A stretch of DNA of 64,000 bases, from contig CBFFRP010000144.1 in NCBI GenBank assembly GCA_965644295.1, forward strand, positions 62,001 through 126,000, read 5' to 3'. The translations under genes were made by a program, and so were the position numbers. This document shows positions 37,925 to 47,769 of this stretch, one piece after another. The DNA comes from Paraphysomonas bandaiensis. Taxonomy: Eukaryota; Chrysophyceae. Every line of letters starts with the position of its first letter. Position 1 is the stretch's first letter. Below the pieces are notes generated by a model. The model made no database searches. It was not told the DNA's origin and saw only the letters and a program-made list of their open reading frames with translations.

Positions 37925-38841
37925 TTCCCGGATGCCTGTTTATTCGTCAAGGAACAAGGCGTTTACACGAGTGACTCGTATTCGTGTCCAGACAAGCATT
38001 TCTCATCATATCTGCTGACTATATATAAGTGGCTCACGTTAGTTACTCTCCGGTACTTCTCCTCCAGAACACTACAGAAAGGTGCGAGTCCAACTTTTTG
38101 AGGGTACATGTCATATGATGCAGTTTTATTGTCACGTTAGGCGTCTGAGAAAACTGGTTACTATCTTCTTATGCAACATTTCAGGTGCACAATTCAAAGA
38201 TACTAAGATTCAGTAAACCTAGTTTCAGCATACTTATATATATTGTGTTTGCATCAGGAGTACCACTCTCCTGGAAATTACGGCATTGAATTCGATTGTA
38301 GGGAAGTATGTTGGACAGCCAATAAAATGGACTGCGGCTACTATAATTCACTGCATTCCTTCTGAATATTCAAGCGAATGAGATATACTGCTGAATCGGT
38401 AACCATTAGAGCGCTCCACACATATAAAATGTTCTTCAATATAACCCCGTTTACACTCGCAACACAGCTCTAGCGTGTTATGTTATAATGGCTTCGTATC
38501 AATGTCATGATATTTAAAATTTACACATACATATAAGTATGTAAGGTTATAAATTATATCAGATATATAATTATAATACACATATTGTGGGGCATTTATG
38601 TCGTGTTCGTTTCTTGTTTAATTCGTCTTCTTTTTAATACTGGATTAGAAATTTTCATTTCATTGTCATATATTATATCTATGTAAGCCATTTTGTCTAC
38701 TTTGACTTGCGTCCTCTAATTGCGTTAAAATTCTTCGCAGCTCTGCAGGAAAGAGTAAATAACAAGTATAAAACAGATTAGCATGACTATATTCATTAGT
38801 ATAGTGGTATATAGTGTGCATCGAAATCCCATTCTCTAACT

Positions 38842-38896
38842 CCGATATCAGAGATAAGAACTGACTCTATTGCTAATAATAAGACATTCACTGCTC
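38842..38896 (-). repeat. dispersed repeat, inverted fragment
   Basis: The complement reads GTGAATGTCTTATTATTAGC, then a GAGTCAG stretch and CTCTGATATC. These match the left part of the repeats at 1238 and 37636. It lies about 0.9 kb from copy B in the opposite direction. Confidence 0.5.
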
Positions 38897-39626
38897 TCAA
38901 ACTCCGTTTTTTGTTCAGGAAGCACTAAATAATATAGGCCCGTGATTATTCGCTTCGTAATTTATTATTATTCTTTCAGCAGATATAAGTCATAAGTATC
39001 AACGACATATCTACGTGACTAGGTGATATTCCGAAGAGCTCAACAGCCATTGTTCATGCGTAACTTTTTTTTCGATTTGTCTTGAGGAAACGCTGAGACC
39101 TGAGACTGATGATCATTGTTCTCGTTATATTGATAATACTAGAAATAGGACATTGTAAGTACCAATATGTTTTAAGTACACCAACATCACTAACAGATCA
39201 TTCCCTTCATGTACATTAGAGCTGTATATCATTCCTATTAGACCACAGGAGGAATGGTATCATAGTCATAGCTCCACTTCATATTCAGTATAGTTAGACA
39301 AGATACTAACACAAAACCTATGCAAGCTCTGTACATTGGCGTACGTTCCTTGTGACTGACAGTGTGCGATGGCGTTATATGAGTAGAAATAAACGATGGC
39401 ACGGTTCATAATCACGCGCAGTGTCACCTTCCAGAGCACCTACACTGTATATTTGCTTTTCCCATACAAAGGGTGCTGTTTATACCTATTCTTTGTTCAA
39501 CGCGATGCAATATGACCAACAACAAGAGAAATAAAAAATGAGAGGAAACACACATGTGTTTAAATGTATGACTACAGATACAAACTCATGTACATAACAT
39601 GATGTATTATTTATACTAACGATATA

Positions 39627-40408
39627 TTACAATTCGCCGTCATCATCTGCGTGCCTATATTTGGTCACATTCTGCCATCCTAGTAGGGGTATTTCTAAAC
39701 GTTCGTTGTCCATCATGGCTCTAATTTTTTCTCCAGTGGGTAAAGTAACTAACAAAACCGGGACAGTGACATCTCTCCACAGAACAGCAGCGTCATAAGC
39801 ACCAAATCCCCCTTCGACTGGTGAACCTATCCTGTGGCCGCAATGCTGGAAATGCTCGTCACACTGGCCATCATCTACTATTATTACCGCCAATGCTCCA
39901 CTCTGCGTAAAGAACTGTGACATCATCACAGTGAAAATAGTCGCGAAAAACGGCACCTTCTGAATATTCTTAACTTTTTCTAATAGAGTAACTTCTCCTC
40001 TATCTACAAGCGCTATGTTATCTCTAAGGTGGTGTCTATTCATCAGTTTCTTTTTCTCGCCATAATTAGGTACACTATACACGAGATCTGAATCATACAC
40101 GTTAGCGACACCGATACCACAAGTGAGCCACACTACCCGCTGTAAACCGAAACTCTCTAGGGCCATATCGAGCCTCCATACCATAAACTGCGCAACAACT
40201 CTAACTACAAACGTGTGCGATAGAGTCATAAAGTACCTATCGACCCTTCCAGCTCTGGAGACGGACACCCGACACAGAACTTTATCATCTTCACTGCACT
40301 GTACTGAGAGTCGCTGTGACTGCTGTCGATACTCACTGACACTATCGCTAAACAATAAACTGAACTGACGAATATGATCAATAGCCTCACGAACGCATCA
40401 TATCTCAT
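39627..40408 (-). CDS. secreted protease-associated (PA) domain protein
   Basis: Four exons, 40408-40237, 40187-40137, 40087-39957 and 39902-39627, join to 209 residues. The ATG at 40408 opens a signal peptide (MRYDAFVRLLIIFVSSVYCL). The joined frame then reads as a PA domain: VYGMEARYGPREF, NIALVDRGEVTLLEKVKNIQ, then SGALAVIIVDDGQC and VPVLLVTLPTGEKIRAM. PA domains are beta-rich lids found in proteases, sorting receptors and small secreted proteins such as PRADC1. No catalytic domain follows, so this looks like a stand-alone luminal or secreted PA protein. The intron at 39956-39903 is 54 nt without a stop, so reading through it gives a false continuous frame with 18 extra residues inside the domain. 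Confidence 0.8.
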
Positions 40409-40984
40409 CCATATACATGCACCTCTCTCTGCTGCCCATACAATACACACAGGTAGATAACAGCAATAGCAATACAGCCAATTGGAAGTGCAACTGGACC
40501 ACAATACGGCGTCAGGTTCACAATATGATGCAGCAGGATCAATCCAGTGAGGTGTATCAGTGAGGTGATGACCGCCGCAGTTACAATGGAGCAGAACAAC
40601 TCCATGCTGCTGTACTGCTGCACTGTGTACTGCTGCACTGTGTACTGCTGTACTCTGTACTGCTGCATAAACTGCCATGTGTACGTATGTATATTCTACC
40701 CATATTCGTAGGAATTCCTACTGCTGTAGGGCTGGTATACCATATACGTATTAGAGTTGTATGGTTCCGTATACATGCAGTGGAAATGGTGAGAGGTGGG
40801 AGTTAGCCAGGAGTATTCTGTGTGTTGGTGGTACTGTATGGCGCTGTATGGTATGACACGGTATGGTAGTATGTGTGGCTCTATACAGAGGGGAGTGTAT
40901 ATGGACGACACACGCATACACAGACATACATACATACATACATGTGCTGGTGATTCGAGCATTTTCATCACAGCAATCGTCACC
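40409..40984. promoter_or_regulatory. divergent promoter region, PA protein / eIF3i
   Basis: A 576-bp spacer. It contains two GTATAC sites (about 40735 and 40770), several GTATGG/GTATATG words at 40830-40905, and a short (CATA)n run at about 40925-40941. It also holds a GTACTGCTGCACT-type tandem at about 40610-40665. Both promoters should lie here; the motif role is inferred. Confidence 0.4.
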
Positions 40985-42197
40985 ATGAGCACCTCATTAC
41001 CACGAGTGAATTCGCAATTGGTGAGTCTTCCTTATGAGTGTGGTGGTGTCTAAGCGTGTGTTTGTTAGCAACCCATACTGTTGAAGGGCCATGAGAGGTC
41101 CATCACTCAGGTCAAGTACAATGCCGACGGAGACCTTATCTTCACCTCTGCCAAAGACAATAAGCCCACCGTATGGTACGCTGACACTGGTGAGAGGATC
41201 GGCACGTATGAGGGGCACAAGGGAGCGGTGTGGGACCTGGACCCTAACTGGGACTCACAGTACGTGGTGACTGCATGCGCTGATGGCTCCGCACGACTCT
41301 ACGAAACCACTACCGGTAGATACATTGCTAGAATGCCTCATCGAGGGTAAGTTGGTGTGATGTTTAAGGAGGCTATCTCTGTTAACTCTTGTGTAGTGCC
41401 GTGAGAGCAGTTTCGTGGGGTGAGGGATCACATATCTTTGCCACAGCGTCTGACCCCTTTACCTCGAGAGAGCGTGGATTAATTTCTATATTCGAGTTTC
41501 CAGAAGATGAAGGTAAGCGGACCCCCTCAATTATTTAATATGTCGCATGTAACATCCGTGCTTACTAGGATTGACCCCATCCGGTGATGCGCCCCTCCAT
41601 ACTCCAAAACTAGAAATCGAGGTGGATGACCTCGACAAGGCCACTTGTCTTGCCTGGACTACAGCCAACGAGCATATCATTGCCGGATTTGACTCTGGAA
41701 CTATTGTCAAGTATGACCCCAACACTGGAAAGGAAGTCACCCGTGTTACATTCCATGAGGACCGTGTGAATCGCATAAACTTCAACAAAGACAAAACACT
41801 ATTTGTGACTGCTTCTAAGGACACCACATCCCGCCTGGTAGATCCTGTTGATCTAGAGGTCATCAAATCATTCAGCACGGACCGTCCAGTTAATGGAGCG
41901 GTGATCCACCCGCATAAACCTCATGTGTTGCTTGGAGGAGGACAGGATGCTATGAGTGTTACTGTAACTGCAGCTAATGTCGGTAAATTTGAGACACGTT
42001 TTTTCCACTACATTTACGGGGAGGAGTTTGGAAGAGTGAAGGGTCACTTTGGACCCATCAATGCTATAGCCATTCATCCAGAGGGTAAGTCATACGCAAG
42101 CGGATCAGAAGACGGATTCATTCGCCTACATCACTTCGACTCGGCGTACCTGAACTGTCCGGACCATATCCCTGAGGATCTAAAGGCCAAGGAATAG
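40985..42197 (+). CDS. EIF3I: eIF3 subunit i (TIF34 homologue)
   Basis: A WD40 subunit of translation initiation factor 3 that pairs with subunits b and g. Four exons: 40985-41020, 41069-41346, 41397-41512 and 41569-42197, giving 352 residues. Family hallmarks are PILLKGHERSITQVKYN, GERIGTYEGHKGAVWDLD, VLLGGGQDAMSVTVT, GKFETRFFHYIYGEEFGRVK and GHFGPINAIAIHPEGKSYAS. It matches the usual seven-blade length. The first exon adds about 12 residues (MSTSLPRVNSQL) before the point where most homologues start. Its divergent neighbour is the PA-domain gene. Confidence 0.97.
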
Positions 42198-42485
42198 GTG
42201 ACAGACGGAGAAAATGTAAACATACCGATGAATGTGTGGCGGAGGGTAGATTACATAGCCGCCTTTTAGGCCGTAGGTTAGAGATTCAGTCACCTCTCGC
42301 TATTCTTGAGAGTATGATGATTGTAACCACTTAAGTATTTCTCAGTGATTTCTATTGCCATAACCAAGTGATAACCAGGGATATTTCACAAAGCAGTATG
42401 TTCCATCTTCAGTAGTTGCACCTAGTCACCAATTTTCAGTCCCTTCTTAAATATTCACTACAATTAAAGTATGAGTTCCACTGCA

Positions 42486-43545
42486 CAGGGCTGCGAATCA
42501 ATTAATTGGGACATCAAATCATAATTGCAATTATAATTGACTCCAGATCGCTTCAATTTATTAAAATAAAAGTATCACCTTTCTACACTTAAAAGTTGAT
42601 TTAAAAAAGGCACTTTTTATTGCGAAAATCCAATTTTTACGATAAAAATCGAAGATTGATAAAAGCTATAGTATCAATTATCAATTATCCATAGGATAAT
42701 CTCACATAATAATTAATTTAAATAACTGGCGACATGAGCAATAAACTATAAACTGGTACCATGAGTCACTGCACGAGTGCTCTTTGAGAAAATAAATGAT
42801 AATAGAGAAGAAGTTGCAATATAGAGACTTGGCATGCCGAGTGTGTCCTGCAGGAAAAGGTGTTCTGAAGAGAAAGTAAGGTTATGGGTGAAGCAACCTG
42901 TCACCGCATGCCATCTAACACGACGAATGGAAAGTTAATGTTGTGGCTGCCCAGCAAAGTGGTGGTGCAATGGATACATATATGTCCAGGGCAAAGTATC
43001 ACCTCAAGCGTAGAATGCGAATCACTGGTTGATCTTCCATTTTCTCTTGTGGAAAACCATTGACACGAAAGAACTTTTCTCGTCATTAATGAAGTATATG
43101 GAAGCCTTGGACTTGGAGGTTGAAATCAAGATCAAAGCAATGCTTTCAATGCATTTCGGTTTGATTGTTAATGGGTGGACGTGTAGCAAGGAGCATTAAA
43201 ATAAAAATGTTTTTTCTTGATAAGGATGAAGAAGAGGATGACAGTGGGAGTCTAGTTCAGAATGACGACACAACGCACGTTAGATTGATTGTAGCAGACT
43301 ATAATAGGGTTCAATGTTCCAAGGTTGTTCAGTAGAGCTATGATTGTTACGGCTGATATGCGCAAGAGTATTGCTTCTGGAAAGAAATGACAGTTGAGGT
43401 AGCTATATTGGCAGCTAATGTAGTTAAGTATTAAATAATTGCAATTAGTTGCAATAATTGATATTAACACAGCAAGTAATAATTGCAATTATAATTAACT
43501 GCAATCTACGCCAATTAATTGACAATTAATTTATACGCAGCCCTG
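42486..43545 (+). mobile_element. decayed hAT-like DNA transposon
   Basis: The element starts CAGGGCTGCG and ends with its exact reverse complement CGCAGCCCTG. Both subtermini carry AATTAATTG and AATTGCAATTATAATT. It is flanked by CCACTGCA and CCATTGAA, which agree at 6 of 8 bases, as expected of a worn 8-bp hAT target duplication. Inside, at about 43025-43196 on the same strand, broken frames read VDLPFSLVENH, then after a frameshift MKYMEALDLEVEI and MHFGLIVNGWTCSKEH. These resemble the LPF-VEN and FG-DGWT blocks of hAT transposases. The remnant ends in a stop, and no full transposase is present. Confidence 0.7.
43020..43199 (+). pseudogene. remnant of hAT transposase
   Basis: Two short frames carry LPFSLVENH and FGLIVNGWT, separated by a frameshift and closed by TAA at 43197-43199. 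Zinc-finger and dimerisation domains are not visible. It is non-functional as it stands. Confidence 0.55.
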
Positions 43546-43927
43546 CCATTGAACATCTGCTTTATTTCATTACTGCCTCTCTTGCATTTATCCGATAATA
43601 TTACAGCGTCAATATGGATGAAATGTAATGCCGCTTCCTACTCATGAGTAACACTTACATACGTACCGCACAATAATTCTAGGTGACTGCACAATACGTA
43701 ATATATCATACTATTATGATCATAGCACAACCCAAAACAGCAGAATTTCGGGATGAATATACCTCTACAGGTGCGATACGCAAAAATTATGTTGTAAATA
43801 ACCTCGGTTATAATTTACGAAAACTTCAACGAATAACATACTGATATAAAGAAAAAATAACACGAGAGCAAGCTATCAACTTACTCACATATGTCTTACA
43901 AATATTACGAACACATTCACACATCTA

Positions 43928-46420
43928 TCACGTTAAGAATGACATACCACTGAAGTCCAGTGCAACGTTTAATCCGTTGTTCATAACGTAACTTTCGATA
44001 TCGTTATACGTACACTGCCACATTTTCAATCCGCGGACAACTATAAGCAAGCGAACTTTTCTGTTCTGTCCAATACTTGACAGTGCTGAATATATTGCGT
44101 TACATACTACCTCAGCATGATTTTCATTACGAATACAATGCGAAAGCTCCAGCCGCTCCAAATTCGTGCAATGCGTCACCAGGTAACAGAGAAGTGGTTT
44201 TAAAGCCGTATTCCCGTTTTCAACAATAGAGGGGCAATATACAATTGAAATTTTCCTCAGGACAGAATTCGGCGGCAACAATACAGGAGGAGGGGTACTT
44301 GTTTCCGAAAAATTACATAATTCTAGCGTAATGCGATAGAACACCAATACCGCTTGTTCGAAAACTTCCCAGTCAAAAACAGCATTCCTGTGGGGAAAAT
44401 ACTGTAAGTTACATAACATGAACAGCTAAGAAAGAACCTTATATGCAGCACCAATCCACTACAATCAGACAGGGCCTCTTTTGTTATACCAAGTAGAGCA
44501 ACAGCATATATTCTTAAAGCCGACATTGGTACACCAGGAAATGGACAGAGTGTCATTGTGGGCTCTACACAGTTTCGCTGCTGTAAGTTACTATTTAAGC
44601 GCTTTTCTTTCTCCACCTGATACAGGAACGACTCCCATTGTGCAAGTAACCCATATGACGGAGCCTTGACACGCGGATCTGACGCTTTGAGATCGAGCTG
44701 TTTATAGAAAAATGTAACAATTCTGTGCTCTTATGACACAAAACAACATACCCAGTGCTGACCAAGTCTCGCAATACAGCCGCATACGACCGGGGATTTA
44801 CAGCAATGCACCTCCACTACAGCGCCTCCCGATAACAATTCATGCAGCTCACAACTATCAGCCGCAGCGTAATTCTGGGATGTGTTATTAGACCGGACCA
44901 CTTGCAGAGATGTGGGGAGGTGCAAAACAGGATTATCGACTCCCCACATTTGCTCGCAGATAGTCCGCAGCAAGAACGACACCGATATACTAACAGGTAA
45001 GCATGACGAAGCCCTAGTTAGTCTGTTCCCATACCGCATCTCGGCCACTTTCGGCTGCCTACATACAACATGCGAGTATCAGGATATAGTATCTACTATC
45101 ATAAAGGCACACCATGTCAGATCTACTTCAAAAGACTTGCGCTCCAAACTTCCATCCGAAGAACCAGAATCCGTCATGCGGGGATACAGCAAAAGTCCGC
45201 GAAGCACATCTGTATGTGTCGGGATGGACGCTAGGTACTTCGCTTCCCTCTCAGCCGTAGTGGTGCGCCAATGCACTGTCTGTTGCTCCACACAAACATC
45301 ACTATCCGGTGTATCGCCTTGAGGGTGAGGTTCAGGCACATTCGACATATTCGTAGGCCTTCTATTTCCGTTAGAAGCGCCATCTTCAAATTTGTTCAAT
45401 ACAACTCCATTGGTTTGGCCTAATCCTTGAACACTGGGGGCAGAAATCGATACTCGAGCGGGGGGATCTTTGACAAGAGCGTGTGCCATGGCAGGATTTG
45501 AAAGTCGGGTCTCAATCTCAAGTGCCTCCCTGTGAGCGTCTAAAGTTCCGGGATCGGCCCCATACATTCGCTTAATGGCGTTTAACGATTCGTCAACAAC
45601 AGGAGTAGGAGTCGGCTTCAATATTACTCTGACTGTCCGACTCCCTTCACACACTCGACTGGCTAACGACGAAACGGTGGATGGAGATGACGAGGTTTCG
45701 GACACCATAATAGTCTTCCGCTTGCGATCTCCTAAAGAACTTCGAAGATCGCTCATGTCAATAGCTGCAACTTCGGGAATGCGAACAGCTTCAAAGAAGA
45801 GGTTCTTATCACCTCGTGTAAGCTTATATCGCAAACTCTCTACGGGGTATACCATGCTGCTGTCAATATCTTTTGCACCTAGTCGCGATAATGCAGTGGT
45901 AACCTCCGACAAACTGTCCTTTAGCTGCTTGTTCCGAGCATTCAGTCCACACACCGCATTGTCAAAACTAGATATCGCGTTCTCCACAGACTGCATAATA
46001 ACCGAGTAGATGGATTAAACAACTTATATCGAGAACGAATATCATCCAGCTTACCTGCTTTCCCAAATCCCGTTGAGACAGTCGTCCCAGTTCACAGTTA
46101 ATCCCATCCACAGAGCATTTGCTCTGCCATTTGCCTTTGTAGGTCCCGGGCGGTTCCTTTCTATCATGCTTGTACTCCCGATGAAGGGCGCGATGTCGTG
46201 CTAATCGCATATCACCCACATATAAGGCTTGATACTCGTCATGAAGAGTCAAAAAACATACAAACCACTCGGACAATAATTGTCGGAGTGTTCGTGTCGA
46301 GAGTGTTGGCTCGGATGCATCCCGCACCCGGCTTGCTGTATACGCAACGTATCGATCCATCAGGCCACCAAACTCATTCAGTCTTTCAATGAATACATCT
46401 ACCACGTGCACAATAGACAT
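43928..46420 (-). CDS. unrecognised 756-residue protein with LRR-like C-terminal segment
   Basis: I do not recognise this protein. Five exons, 46420-46055, 45990-45113, 45058-44752, 44697-44452 and 44401-43928, join in frame with introns of 50-64 nt, giving about 756 residues; the start is the ATG at 46420. The N-terminal 120 residues are helical and Arg-rich (EFGGLMDRYVAYTASRV). The middle is Ser/Pro/Thr-rich and probably disordered. The C-terminal 230 residues contain LRR-like lines (VLRKISIVYCPSI, TNLERLELSHCIRNE), suggesting a short leucine-rich region as in F-box/LRR proteins, but no F-box is visible. The coding call rests on clean frame joins across four introns. Divergent from RRP12. 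Confidence 0.72.
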
Positions 46421-47257
46421 TGTGATCAATGTTTAACCTGAAACACAATATTCAACATGACAACAGAAGTATACAGTAATATCAGGGAGAGATCACAGCC
46501 ATTCAGATCTGATGGATTAGTTGCATCCTTATATCTGCCAACTCAGAGTGGGGGACGCACCCTGCACCTCTGCGAGTACAGGCTGATATTAATTCCATCA
46601 AATGGCGAGTGTGCAAATCAGTGCTGCCGACTTGAATTTTTTGTTTTGAGTACAGCGGGAAAAAAAACAAGAAAACAACCCGACTGGTTGCTGAACGCGA
46701 GTTCAAACACCCAAACTATTCGATTAGGGTTAGATGCATCCAGAGAATGCACGCCCATGGCGCTCTGTTTGCACACTGACAAGTGACTGAGCGATCATCA
46801 TCATGACTGATACACAACAACAGACACACATACACACACATACTCACTTCTTATCGCATCGCTACTCGAACCAAACTGCAATGGGTGTCACATATTGCTA
46901 TGAAAGGTGCTGACCACTTGCCTGACTGACACATACATACATACATACATACATACATACATACATACATACATACATACATACATACATACATACATAC
47001 ATACATACATACATACATACATACATACATACATACATACATACATACATACATACATACATACATACATACATACATACATACATACATACATACATAC
47101 ATACATACATACATACATACATACATACATACATACATACATACATACATACATACATACATACATACATACATACATACATACATACATACATACATAC
47201 ATACATACATACATACATACATACATACATACATACATACATACATACATACATACA

Positions 47258-47289
<32 letters not shown>

Positions 47290-47769
47290 CATACATACAT
47301 ACATACATACATACATACATACATACATACATACATACATACATACATACATACATACATACATACATACATACATACATACATACATACATACATACAT
47401 ACATACATACATACATACATACATACATACATACATACATACATACAGATGATGCTGGAATACGTTAAAAAAATACGTAAACGAAGCACTTATGTGTGTA
47501 TCCACTCATCAGACCAGCAAAGAAACGTACTTTGCGAACCATTTTTTAATGTGAGTGTATGATTGGCTAGTGGGTGTGTAAGTTGGTGCCATTCATTCAT
47601 TCATTCGTGTACAGAGTACGAGAATGTGTGTAGGGTGGATGTGTCTGTATATGTTGTGTATATGCGGAGGTGTGCTCATGGACGCCATATCATACACAGT
47701 CAGACCATCCAGAGCGCAACAACCACAATTGGACACACCACTGCGTAATAACAGTATCATATCTTGACC
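46421..47769. other. divergent intergenic region with a long microsatellite
   Basis: A 1.35-kb spacer between the unrecognised gene and RRP12. The (CATA)n array at 46931-47446 fills over a third of it. A frame at 46457-46786 shows no family features. GTATATG words occur at about 47645-47665. No RNA gene is seen. Confidence 0.6.
46931..47446. repeat. (CATA)n microsatellite, about 516 bp
   Basis: An almost perfect ACAT/CATA tetranucleotide array of about 129 units, with one visible interruption (ACATATACAT at about 47284-47293). Because 4 and 3 are coprime and the unit lacks stops, all frames on both strands stay open (Tyr-Ile-His-Thr on +, Cys-Met-Tyr-Val on -). These are not genes. The true length may differ in the genome, since such arrays slip and are hard to assemble. 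Confidence 0.97.

Larger units (their letters stand above)
36857..39626. other. intergenic, no secure gene; contains dispersed repeats
   Basis: A 2.8-kb AT-rich gap between convergent DNA2 and the PA-domain gene. An alternative last DNA2 exon may lie at about 36991-37145. Copy B of the dispersed repeat is at 37636-37924, and an inverted fragment of it is at 38842-38896. I see nothing else coding; a 61-codon frame at 37916-38101 starts inside the repeat and has no features. Confidence 0.55.
42198..43927. other. intergenic region occupied mainly by a transposon relic
   Basis: A 1.7-kb gap between convergent gene ends. About 1.06 kb is the hAT-like element annotated separately. The flanks are AT-rich and show no gene. 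Confidence 0.6.

Noticed and set aside
37916-38101. 61-codon frame at the end of dispersed repeat copy B
   Set aside because: No conservation with copy A in this frame and no features.
46851-47505. Four overlapping long open frames on both strands at the (CATA)n array
   Set aside because: The tetranucleotide has no stop in any frame, so the frames are a by-product of the repeat (CMYV and TYIH polymers).
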